Source of the DNA: Haladaptatus caseinilyticus
GTDB lineage: Archaea; Halobacteriota; Halobacteria; Halobacteriales; Haladaptataceae
Reading direction: 5' to 3'
Assembly (NCBI RefSeq): GCF_026248685.1
Contig: NZ_CP111036.1
Span: 434,001 to 498,000 of the forward strand
DNA: 64,000 nucleotides
The notes beneath the pieces are model-generated. The model ran no database searches. It was given only the letters and a program-made list of their open reading frames with translations, and was not told the origin of the DNA. Positions 52,731 through 60,730 of the stretch are shown piece by piece. Both the position numbers and the translations under genes were made by a program. Each line of letters opens with the position of its first letter. Position 1 is the stretch's first letter.

Positions 52731-53567
52731 ATGAACAGAATTCCGTTCGGCGTTTCACAGTTCGATTCGCTCGTCGGCGGGGGGTCCCCACCTGGAAGCG
52801 TCGTTCTCTTGGCAGGTGATGCCGGGGCGGGTGCGCGCGAGTTCGCGTACACCAGCGCGATGATGAACGCCCTCGGACACGCGAACTCGACCCTTTTCGA
52901 CCTTCATTACGGAGCAGTCGATTCGCGTGCCACGCTTCCACGAGCGGTCCATTATATTTCATTTACCGCCAGCTCTAGGGAGATTCACGCAGAGGTCACG
53001 CATACCATCGACGAGGAACTCGTGTCGCCCGCGTTCGAGGCGGTTCGGTTCGAAGATCTCTCGACCGAATATTTTCAGCTGAGTCCGATTCCCCACGACT
53101 GGTACGTCGAACGGCGACGTACCATCGCCGACCTCGGGAGGAGCCACGACCGCCGGGACATCCTCGAAGCCCTCGGTGAGTATCTCACGAAGCACGCATC
53201 CGACAACCTCGTCGTCATCGACTCGCTTACCGATCTCGTGTCCCTCCCTGACGAGCAGGTTGACTGGCACGAGATTCCGATGCTGTTGAAGGGAATGAAA
53301 AAGGCCTCGCAGTCGTGGAACGGCCTGATTCTCGTGCTTCTCGACCAGGAAAGTCTGACGAGCACGCAGATAGGCGAACTGATGGGTGCGACCGATGGAA
53401 CCATCAGTTTCGAATGGGAGCGCGGCGGCAACGAACGCGCGCGAACGATGTTCGTTCGTGAGTTCCGGGGCGTCCTCTCTCGAATCGAAGAGGAAGATAT
53501 CATTCGCTTCGAAATCGAGATTCAAGACGACGGATTGGACATCAGTAACGTTCGTAAGATTCGGTAA
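52731..53567 (+). CDS. KaiC/RAD55-like RecA-fold protein with degenerate Walker A
   Basis: A 278-residue RecA-superfamily protein. The P-loop position reads GDAGAGAREF (residues 29-38): the Lys-Ser/Thr is replaced by Ala-Arg, so ATP hydrolysis is doubtful. Walker B is NLVVIDSLTDLVSL near 167. The degenerate P-loop is shared by a haloarchaeal HTR-like subgroup. It starts 17 bases after the RFAP-synthase-like gene and is likely in the same operon; function unknown. Confidence 0.8.
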   Translation: MNRIPFGVSQFDSLVGGGSPPGSVVLLAGDAGAGAREFAYTSAMMNALGHANSTLFDLHYGAVDSRATLPRAVHYISFTASSREIHAEVTHTIDEELVSPAFEAVRFEDLSTEYFQLSPIPHDWYVERRRTIADLGRSHDRRDILEALGEYLTKHASDNLVVIDSLTDLVSLPDEQVDWHEIPMLLKGMKKASQSWNGLILVLLDQESLTSTQIGELMGATDGTISFEWERGGNERARTMFVREFRGVLSRIEEEDIIRFEIEIQDDGLDISNVRKIR

Positions 53568-53791
53568 CCCCGAAACGACGATGGTTCGCTTATTGCCGTT
53601 CGAACGAAGCCAAATCGATGGTACGAGATACCGACGTTCGCCCAGTACGGGTCGTTGTTCGTCGTTCGGGAGTGGTGTGCGCCGAAGGAGATGGTCGGTA
53701 TCCGGGACGCTTCCGCCCACTTCGTTCATGTGCGTTGCGCTATGCGGCACTCGGCATTCGGTTGGATTTTTCCCTTACGTCCGTGTTTCGC

Positions 53792-53796
53792 AAAAA
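53792..53796 (-). terminator. Oligo-T terminator after tRNA-Pro
   Basis: Five T on the minus strand start one base after the discriminator A; short T runs end transcription of archaeal tRNA genes. Confidence 0.5.
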
Positions 53797-53797
53797 G

Positions 53798-53868
53798 TGG
53801 GACCGCCGAGAGTCGAACTCGAGTCCTACGGACCCCATCCGCAGAGGATACCACTACCCCACGGTCCC
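53798..53868 (-). tRNA. trnP: tRNA-Pro (GGG anticodon)
   Basis: Folds into a full cloverleaf on the minus strand: acceptor GGGACCG/CGGTCCC, D arm with A14, G15, G18G19 and A21, anticodon stem TGCGG/CCGTA with the 7-base loop ATGGGGT (anticodon GGG at 53834-53836), four-base variable loop with C48 to pair G15, and T arm TCGAG/CTCGG with loop TTCGACT. The 13-22 pair is a T-T mismatch. The 3' CCA is not encoded and discriminator is A. There is no intron. It reads Pro codons CCC and CCU. Confidence 0.93.
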
Positions 53869-53912
53869 GCGGCATTTCGGAAAAGGCGAGTGCGTGAGTT
53901 AAGCCCTTCGCT

Positions 53913-54971
53913 TCACTCCTGCTCTCTCGGAACGACGAGGTCACCATCGTCACGCACCGCAAGACTGGCTACGGGGTCGTTTTCGTAGGCCGAAACGCCG
54001 TGATATCGGCCAACGACGTAGCCGTCGTGGTCGCTCTCTATCGACGTTTTCGTGTCGCCGTGGGGCGTTACGATGTCCGCGATAACGTCACCCTGCTCGA
54101 AGGAATCACCCGCCTCGACACGATGGCGGACGATTCCGGCCGTGTCGGTGTGAGGATGGACCGCCCGCTTGACCGGGTAATCGACGGGCGCGTCGAGACC
54201 GGTCGGATCCGGACCACCCGGGAGCATGTCGAGTTCGCGCATGACGTTCAGTAGCCCAGTCACGCCGTGTTCGCGGATATCCTCCGCTACAACCTCGAAC
54301 CCGCCGAGTTCGACGGTGAAGGCCGGGATTCCGGCGTTGTTGAGGGCGGCCCCCGCTGTCGAGCGCTGGAGATTCTGTTCGACGTACTCCTCGGCGGCGT
54401 ACTCGTTGATGACCGGGAAGTCGTAGGCGTCTACCAGCCGTTCGAGTTCGTCGACGAGTCGATTTGCTTCGTCCTCGGTTCGCTCGCTGCCGTGGAGAAC
54501 CCGGTCCCGAATCACGAACGGAATCGACCCGACTTGGGCTGTGTGGAGGTCGATAAGCACGTCGGCGGAATCCTCGAACGCGTCGTAAATCCGCCCGTCG
54601 ATGAGTTCCTGTACGCGCGGTGGGCGTGAGCTATCGGCGTCCGGGTCCGGAAAGTATCTGTTCGGGTCGTCACCGTGATAGGGGGACGTTCGGGACGTCT
54701 GCCGCAGACCGGCGGGGTTGAGGTTCGGAAGACAGACGACAGTGCCTCGAATCCGGGATTCGAGGCGCTCTTTCATCACGTCCTGTGCGGTGGCGAGTGC
54801 GGTCACTTCGTTGCCGTGAATCGAAGCCGTAATCCAGAGCGTTGGGCCGTCCTCTTCGCCCTCCGCGATGAGTACGGGGAGTCGTTCCGGAGTGCCGGTC
54901 GGGAGGTCGGTAACGTCGAACCATCCGGTGGCGAGTTCGCCGGGGGAGGATTCCGCGGTGCCGATTTTCAT
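53913..54971 (-). CDS. Succinylglutamate desuccinylase/aspartoacylase-family protein
   Basis: A 352-residue zinc carboxypeptidase-like hydrolase. The zinc ligands are in SIHGNEVTAL (His, Glu) near residue 53 and DLHTAQVG (His) near residue 153, with a catalytic Glu in the FTVELGG stretch near 235. The C-terminal quarter is a beta-barrel domain (VEAGDSFEQGDVIADIVTPHGD) as in the biotin-like AstE-type group. Possible roles are amide hydrolysis of small acyl amino acids. The start at 54971 gives the family N-terminus (MKIGTAESSPGEL). Confidence 0.85.
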   Translation of the reverse strand: MKIGTAESSPGELATGWFDVTDLPTGTPERLPVLIAEGEEDGPTLWITASIHGNEVTALATAQDVMKERLESRIRGTVVCLPNLNPAGLRQTSRTSPYHGDDPNRYFPDPDADSSRPPRVQELIDGRIYDAFEDSADVLIDLHTAQVGSIPFVIRDRVLHGSERTEDEANRLVDELERLVDAYDFPVINEYAAEEYVEQNLQRSTAGAALNNAGIPAFTVELGGFEVVAEDIREHGVTGLLNVMRELDMLPGGPDPTGLDAPVDYPVKRAVHPHTDTAGIVRHRVEAGDSFEQGDVIADIVTPHGDTKTSIESDHDGYVVGRYHGVSAYENDPVASLAVRDDGDLVVPREQE

Positions 54972-55445
54972 ACCCGGAGGTTCTCGGCCGGAAGTAAAAA
55001 ATCGCGTGTAGCGGCAGTGAGAGGGAAACGAACCGGTGATGTGCCCAGGTTTTTGACACCCCCGGGAGGAGTTCGACAGCACGGATTGAGGGGACCGTCG
55101 ACGTCGTCCTTAACTCGACCCCTCCGACGTCGTTTCCACCGTCGATGTATCACACCCGTTCCGTGTCGTGAAAAAGTCCGACCGAATACCGAATCGTACG
55201 CGTCGAGGTTTTCCCTCGAAATCGGTGGCCCTCGGTTCTCGGACGTCACCGTCGTGAGCGCACCGATGCTGCGCAAGCCGACGGTCGCCATATTCACGGA
55301 AGAAAATCCAGCGAAGGACGTCCGCCGGTCCATAGCATCACTGAGAAGATATATAGATAAACCCCTTTTGTGGAAGCCATGGGGCATTTATTGACAAAAT
55401 AGTTAGACAAACGATGATTTTTCGACAGTATGGAACCCGGGGTGA
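54972..55445. other. 474-base gap between the desuccinylase and truB genes
   Basis: I see no supportable gene. An open minus-strand frame (54968-55387) ends with an ATGA-type junction on the desuccinylase start, and a TATCTATATAT element lies near 55350-55360 with the right spacing. Its product has few acidic and many basic residues and no family similarity, so it is not called. Otherwise unremarkable except for the A/T-rich part 55350-55430. Confidence 0.4.
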
Positions 55446-56318
55446 TCACACCAGCACGCGCTCCAGCGCGACGACTTCGTCCGTCTCCGCGTCGGCATCG
55501 CCGACCATCCGTCCGAGACAGACTGCCGTGCCGTTCGGCGTAAAACAGGCGACGAGTTGGTCGCGTTCCGCATCGTCCGCGTCGATTACGCCGGGTGCGT
55601 ACACCGGTGCGCCGTTTGCGACCTGGACGGCCGCGTTCGGAGCGATGGTTACCGACGGGAGGTGTGTCAGCGCGCGCTCCGCCGGGTGGACGATTTCGCG
55701 CAGCCAGTCGTCCTTCCCCGTTTCCCGCCATCGTTCGAGGGCGTCCGAGAGGTCGTGTAGGGTAACGAGGTCGGTGTCGTCGAAGGGGTCGGTTCCGGTT
55801 CGGCGGAGATGCCCCATGTGTGCGCCGGTACCAAGCGCGAGTCCGATGTCGTGACTGAGCTTTCGGATGTAGGTACCACTTTCACAGCGAATCCGCAAGA
55901 GCGCCTGTCTGTCGCGGACTTCGAGCACGTCCAGTTCGTAAATCTCGCGCACGCGAAGTCGGCGGGAGACGGCGCTCTTTCGCGGTGGTTTCTGATACAG
56001 CGGGGCTTCGAACTCTTCGACGATGGCTTCGATGTCGCCCGGCGGTTCGTCGTGCAGTTCGAGCACGGAGACGTACTCCTTCGCCCCTTCGAGAAACACC
56101 TGTGAGACACGAGTTGCGACGCCGGTCAGCACCGGCAAACAACCCGTTACCTTGGGGTCGAGGGTCCCGGCGTGGGCCGCCTGCTCCACGTCACAGCGGT
56201 CACGAACCCATGCCGCGACCTGATGGGCGGACGGACCGGGCGATTTGTCGAGGTTGATGACGCCGAATTCGAGGAGTTCCTCGGGCGAACGGTCGTCTGG
56301 TGGGGCGCGAAGCGTCAT
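55446..56318 (-). CDS. truB: tRNA/rRNA pseudouridine synthase, Cbf5/TruB type
   Basis: A 290-residue RNA pseudouridine synthase. The catalytic Asp is in HAGTLDPKVTGCLPVLTG near residue 44, with the conserved Tyr region SGTYIRKLSHDIG and LRRTGTDPF, and a C-terminal PUA domain (PNAAVQVANGAPVYAPGVID). Archaeal versions act with H/ACA guides and on tRNA position 55. It starts one base inside the stop codon of cmk (TAATG), so the two are coupled. Confidence 0.93.
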   Translation of the reverse strand: MTLRAPPDDRSPEELLEFGVINLDKSPGPSAHQVAAWVRDRCDVEQAAHAGTLDPKVTGCLPVLTGVATRVSQVFLEGAKEYVSVLELHDEPPGDIEAIVEEFEAPLYQKPPRKSAVSRRLRVREIYELDVLEVRDRQALLRIRCESGTYIRKLSHDIGLALGTGAHMGHLRRTGTDPFDDTDLVTLHDLSDALERWRETGKDDWLREIVHPAERALTHLPSVTIAPNAAVQVANGAPVYAPGVIDADDAERDQLVACFTPNGTAVCLGRMVGDADAETDEVVALERVLV

Positions 56319-56896
56319 TAGAAGTCGTACGAGACGCCGGTAATCGGGTACTTGCCTTCGTCTGCCGACGGGTCGTAATCCTCGACGGCGGTCGTCAGCA
56401 TGTCGAGCACGTCCTCGGGGTCCCACCGCGCGGTGTTGATACTCAGGTCGTAGATGGTGAGGTCGGTGATGTCGATGTTGTAATACTCATCGTATCGCTG
56501 TGCCTCACTGCCCGCACGAGCACGGGTTTCGGTCGCCGCCTGTTCGACGGCTTTCTCCTCTCGGTCGGCGATTCGAGCCGCACGAACGTCGAGCGGAGCG
56601 TCCAGCCAGATCCGGAAATCGGCGTGCTCCCCGGCGAGCCATCCCGCGAGGCGGGATTCGAGGACGACATCGTCGCGTTCGACGGCGATTTCGCGGAGTC
56701 GTCTGTCCAAATCGCGGTCGATCTCCTCGTCTTCTTCGGCGAGTTTGTTGAACTCCAGCGGCGTGAGGTCGCGCTCCGCGGCGAGTTCGCGAAAGATATC
56801 GCCGCCGCTCACGTGTTCGAGTCCGAAAATCTCGGCGAGTCCCTCGGCGGTCGTACTCTTCCCACTCCCCGGTGGACCGGAGACTGTCAGTAGCAT
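56318..56896 (-). CDS. cmk: Cytidylate kinase, archaeal type
   Basis: Phosphorylates CMP to CDP. The 192-residue product has Walker [18 protein letters not shown] at residue 6, [13 protein letters not shown] for substrate binding, [22 protein letters not shown] (Walker B region), and [22 protein letters not shown], the archaeal cmk signature near residue 138. It forms an operon with truB, with DUF106 upstream, an order conserved in archaea. Confidence 0.93.
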   Translation of the reverse strand: MLLTVSGPPGSGKSTTAEGLAEIFGLEHVSGGDIFRELAAERDLTPLEFNKLAEEDEEIDRDLDRRLREIAVERDDVVLESRLAGWLAGEHADFRIWLDAPLDVRAARIADREEKAVEQAATETRARAGSEAQRYDEYYNIDITDLTIYDLSINTARWDPEDVLDMLTTAVEDYDPSADEGKYPITGVSYDF

Positions 56897-56935
56897 ATTC
56901 CCTCTCGAACGGGAACCAAGAAAGAGGTTTTGAAC

Positions 56936-57865
56936 TTACGTCGGCGTCGTCTGGATGTTCAACGCCTTGCGGATGAGTTGCGTGAACGCCATCGAGCAGA
57001 GGAAGTACCAGACGATCCACGCCTGCATCGGGCCGATGACGCCGGTTTGCCACCCTGCTTCGCCTACGAATGGAAGAACGATCTTCGTCGGGAGGACCGA
57101 CCCCGTCTTGTCGCTGATCCGCCAGTACATCCAGAGGAAGACGGGGATGGTGATGAACATCGTCCAGACCATCGGGCGGAACTGCTCCTTGAACATGCCC
57201 GCCTGGTCGCCCATGGCTTCCATCTGCTCCTCGCGGATGCGCTCCATCGCCTGCTCGTCGCCGCGCTCTTTGGCCTCCTTCTGGCGCTTTTGGATGTCCT
57301 TCATCCGTTCCTGGTACGCGCCCATCTTCTCCATGTTCATCAGGTTGTCCTGCAAGAGCGTGGAGTAGAGTCCAGTCAGCATGGCGAGGATCATGATGAC
57401 GACGTAGAACGGAAGCGTCGACTCGACCGGACCCAAGAAGACATCGACCGCACCGCCGACGACGTTCCGAACCGAATTGATGGAGTAGCCCGCGAACAGG
57501 CCGATACTGGCCACCGCCGCGAGTTTGTCCCATTTCGACCACGTCGTCCCTTCCACGTCGTCCACGTCGGTGGATGACGTGGACGTGGTACCCCCGCTCG
57601 AACCGTCGAGCGCGCTTCCGACCGCGTCGGGGTCGGCGAGTTCGAATCCGCGGTCGCCATCCACGAGGATACCCTTCTCTATCATGCGACCCCACTGGCC
57701 GCTCGTGATGTCGTCGCTCACGTCGCTCCACTCGACCTCGTCCGATCCTTCGTCGGTGTGTTCGTACACGACCGAGAGGGCGTCGGCCATCGCCGCGTCC
57801 TCGGCGATGAGCGATTCCACTTTCTGCGCTGTCCGTGCCATTAGGTGGGTTTTGGAATCCGCCAT
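56936..57865 (-). CDS. DUF106 membrane insertase-like protein (Oxa1/EMC3-related)
   Basis: A 309-residue membrane protein with an acidic N-terminal region (residues 1-105), about three helices (SIGLFAGYSINSVRNVVGGAVDVF, LPFYVVIMILAMLTGLYSTLL, and FITIPVFLWMYW), and a charged coiled coil (MKDIQKRQKEAKERGDEQAMERIREEQ). This is the archaeal Oxa1/YidC/EMC3 superfamily, which inserts membrane proteins. A second ATG eight codons in (57841) fits the common family N-terminus. Adk, the usual neighbour, is not adjacent. Confidence 0.88.
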   Translation of the reverse strand: MADSKTHLMARTAQKVESLIAEDAAMADALSVVYEHTDEGSDEVEWSDVSDDITSGQWGRMIEKGILVDGDRGFELADPDAVGSALDGSSGGTTSTSSTDVDDVEGTTWSKWDKLAAVASIGLFAGYSINSVRNVVGGAVDVFLGPVESTLPFYVVIMILAMLTGLYSTLLQDNLMNMEKMGAYQERMKDIQKRQKEAKERGDEQAMERIREEQMEAMGDQAGMFKEQFRPMVWTMFITIPVFLWMYWRISDKTGSVLPTKIVLPFVGEAGWQTGVIGPMQAWIVWYFLCSMAFTQLIRKALNIQTTPT

Positions 57866-58098
57866 TAATCAACCTTCGCCATCGACACGAGGAGCGAAAA
57901 TCGTGGTTCGATACCGATACGGTGTCGTCGGTGGGGACTGCCGACTCCGATACGACCGTCGCCCCACCGCAGCAGCCGCGGTCCATCCCAACCGATTCCC
58001 ATCTCCCCTTTCGTTCGTCTTTTGTATCGATTTCCTGACGGCGTTGGCAACAAAATTTTTCGTCGTTCCCACGGTTCCTTCCGATGGAGGACAGACCG

Positions 58099-58305
58099 AT
58101 GACGGAAATCTACCAGCGACTGGAAGCGGAGTTGGAGAAGAAAGGCGAAATCATGGTGAAGACGGCTGGTGGCGAGGAACTCGAACTCCACACCCACAAC
58201 GTCGAGTTCGAGGAAGAACCGTACATCAAAATCGAGGCCGACGACGAAATCCACTGGGTGGACGCGAACCATATCGCCCACTACTGGATTCACGAGGAGA
58301 TTTAA
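58099..58305 (+). CDS. Small conserved protein, 68 aa
   Basis: An acidic, beta-rich product starting MTEIYQRLEAELEKKGEIMVKTAGG, with an LHTHNVEFEEEPYIKIEADDEIHWVDA core and HIAHYWIH near the end. An earlier ATG (58084) adds five residues but has no support. Similar short proteins occur in Halobacteria, with no assigned function. Its stop overlaps the end of the convergent permease gene by four bases. Confidence 0.65.
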   Translation: MTEIYQRLEAELEKKGEIMVKTAGGEELELHTHNVEFEEEPYIKIEADDEIHWVDANHIAHYWIHEEI

Positions 58306-60602
58306 CTCGAACTCGGCTCGGCTTCTTTTGTGCGATCGCGTCCGAACTTACGGAGCGTCCGGTAGAGTGGAAACAGCGCATCTTCCAACCGTCCGGAGAC
58401 GCCAGTCGGGTGCGAGCAGACGATAACGGGAACACCCGCGAGTTTGGCGTACGAGACGACGCGGTCGGGCGTACTGCCGAAGACCCATCGTTTCAGTAGG
58501 CGGGTGCGTGACGCCCCGATAACGAGGACGCCGCCGCGCTCCGCGGTTTCCGCGACGAGTCCTTCCGCAACCGTATCGGACGACGTTTCGTGACTGTGTA
58601 CCGACGGAACGTCTCCGAGTTCCGAGAGCGTCTCCTCGATGTCCTCCGCAGTGCCACCTTCTCCACCAGGCGTGACGCTGACGACGTGAACGTCGGACCC
58701 GCTTCGTCCGAGTTCGTTAACGAGGGAAAGCGCCGTGCTGTGGTGTGGACCACCGCCAGCACCGACGGTGACGGTGTCGAGCGACGACTCGGCCGTGAAC
58801 CCGTCCACGAACAGCACGTCGCAGGGCGAATCGTACTCGACTTCCTCGGCGATGTCCTCGTGTTCGTCCGGATATCCCATCAGAATCAGGTCGGCGTCGT
58901 CCTCGCGGGCAGTGTGGAGGATGTCGAAGGAGACGCTCCGACAGATGTGCCCTTCGACGGTGTACTCCACGTCCACGTCGGCGTCGTCCATGATTTCGAG
59001 CAGTCGGTCCGCCCGTGCGTCGGCGACGTCCTCGACGCTCTCGCCCGGGGTCTGTTCGGGGATTTGCGTGACGTTGACGATTTGAACGACGGGGTTCTCG
59101 CCGCGGAGGGACCCGACTCGTCCGGCCAAACGCACGTGTTCGGGCGCACGGTGCATTCGCTCGACGGGGACGAGAACGCGATATCTGTCGTCGTCGGATT
59201 CCCCGCCGTTCGTCGTCGGCGAACGCGCGGGAACGGTTCGCGAGATCATCTCGTCCACGTTCGGCGCGCCGCCCCAGGCGAGATACGCCACGACGAGGAG
59301 CGCCTCGATGGCGATGCCGACCGCAATTCCGCGAGGCGGAAGGTTCGTGATGAGCGCGAGGTTCGCCAACACGCCGAGTATCGGCAACCACGGGACGAAC
59401 GGCACTTCGAGCGGTCGTTCCATCTCCGGGAACCGACGCCGGGAGAGGATGAGCGCGACGTTGACGACCGCAAGCGGCGCGAGCAGGTTCAGGTTGGCAA
59501 ATCCGGTCAGTGCTTCGAGACCCAGATGGAGTGGACCGAATCCACCGTCGGCCGGAAACAGCGCGATGAACGTCAGCACGAGCGCGACGATAGTCCCCGT
59601 ACAGGCGGCGACGCTCCAAAGCGGCGTCCCGTACTCGGGATGGATGCGCGAGAACTTCCGAGGTGCCTGTCCCTGTCGCCCCATCAGTGACCCGATTCCG
59701 CTGGCCGCGAGAATCGAGGCGTTCGAGGCGCTAACCATGCTGAAGATGGCTCCAGCAACGATGAGCCATTTTCCGAACGAACCGAGGAAATCCGCCGCGA
59801 CCTTCCCCATCGCGGTTTCGCCCTGATTGGCGATGATCTGCGGATCCGTCGGCGAGTTCATCATCGCCACGATGACGAAGATGTACAGCACGGTGACGGT
59901 CACAATGCTCGCGCCGATCGCTTTCGGCACCGTCTCCTTTGGATCGATGATCTCACCCGCGCTGGCCGCGATGGCCGAGAACCCGAAGAACGTGATGAAC
60001 GCGACGGCGGCGATGGAGACGATTCCCGTCGGACTCCCCTTCGCGAAGCCACCGACGAAGGTATCGACCGTTTCGGCCGGTGCTTGATAGGCGAGCGCAC
60101 CACCGATGAACGCGAGCAGGACGGCGACTTTCGCGCCCGTGACGAGTACCTGAAACGTCCCGCTCTCCTCGGTTCCACGGGCGTTCAACACCCCGAGGAG
60201 GATTGCGGTGGCGATGGCAACCGTCCCGTGCGGAATCGAGATTCCATGCGGGATGATGAACTGGTGAAACCACTCGCCCATCGTGGCGAGGTAGAACGCG
60301 GTCGTCGCGGAATACCCCAAAAACAGGGAGGCGCCGACCGCGAAGAGCAGGCGGTCGTCCTCGAACGTGCGCGACGAAAACAGGTATCCACCGCCGTTTT
60401 CGGCGTAGATGGAGGCGAACTCGGAATACGAGGCCGCCGTCACCCCCGCGATGGCCGCCGCGATGACGAACGAGATGATAGCGTTACTGCCGATCGCCGC
60501 GACAGCAGTTCCGGAAAGCGAGAAAATACCCGCGGCAATCATCGTCCCCAGTCCTATCGCGAAGGCGACACGGAATCCCAACGTACGGGTATGTTCTACC
60601 AT
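58302..60602 (-). CDS. APC-family amino-acid permease with universal stress domains
   Basis: A 766-residue transporter. Residues about 1-430 form twelve helices, with IGLGTMIAAGIFSLSGTA near residue 15 and FFGFSAIAASAGEIIDPKETVPKAI near 200, as in cationic amino-acid/antiporter carriers. Two Usp-like domains follow (about 500-620 and 650-766; LMGYPDEHEDIAEEVEYD and VIGASRTRLLKRWVFGSTPD), probably binding nucleotides as regulatory modules. The start at 60602 is set by the family N-terminus. It diverges from its paralog with 128 bases between. Confidence 0.9.
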   Translation of the reverse strand: MVEHTRTLGFRVAFAIGLGTMIAAGIFSLSGTAVAAIGSNAIISFVIAAAIAGVTAASYSEFASIYAENGGGYLFSSRTFEDDRLLFAVGASLFLGYSATTAFYLATMGEWFHQFIIPHGISIPHGTVAIATAILLGVLNARGTEESGTFQVLVTGAKVAVLLAFIGGALAYQAPAETVDTFVGGFAKGSPTGIVSIAAVAFITFFGFSAIAASAGEIIDPKETVPKAIGASIVTVTVLYIFVIVAMMNSPTDPQIIANQGETAMGKVAADFLGSFGKWLIVAGAIFSMVSASNASILAASGIGSLMGRQGQAPRKFSRIHPEYGTPLWSVAACTGTIVALVLTFIALFPADGGFGPLHLGLEALTGFANLNLLAPLAVVNVALILSRRRFPEMERPLEVPFVPWLPILGVLANLALITNLPPRGIAVGIAIEALLVVAYLAWGGAPNVDEMISRTVPARSPTTNGGESDDDRYRVLVPVERMHRAPEHVRLAGRVGSLRGENPVVQIVNVTQIPEQTPGESVEDVADARADRLLEIMDDADVDVEYTVEGHICRSVSFDILHTAREDDADLILMGYPDEHEDIAEEVEYDSPCDVLFVDGFTAESSLDTVTVGAGGGPHHSTALSLVNELGRSGSDVHVVSVTPGGEGGTAEDIEETLSELGDVPSVHSHETSSDTVAEGLVAETAERGGVLVIGASRTRLLKRWVFGSTPDRVVSYAKLAGVPVIVCSHPTGVSGRLEDALFPLYRTLRKFGRDRTKEAEPSSS

Positions 60603-60730
60603 ATCCGGAAGCGTACCGTATCGGGTTAAAGAAACGTTGGGGCTGAATGTGCAAGCAACGGTGCGACCGACAAATTTCCAATAGCTATCGCGGGCCACCA
60701 AACCTTTCGTACACCCATCCTTTAGCTCGG

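Larger units (their letters stand above)
53568..53912. other. 345-base gap containing tRNA-Pro
   Basis: The right half holds the tRNA-Pro gene at 53798-53868. The left half (53568-53790) shows no supportable gene; open frames there have basic, Arg-rich composition. Confidence 0.6.

Noticed and set aside
54968-55387. Minus-strand frame of 139 residues ending at the desuccinylase start
   Set aside because: Junction and TATA look right, but the product is basic, low in Asp/Glu and matches nothing I know. Conservation would be needed.
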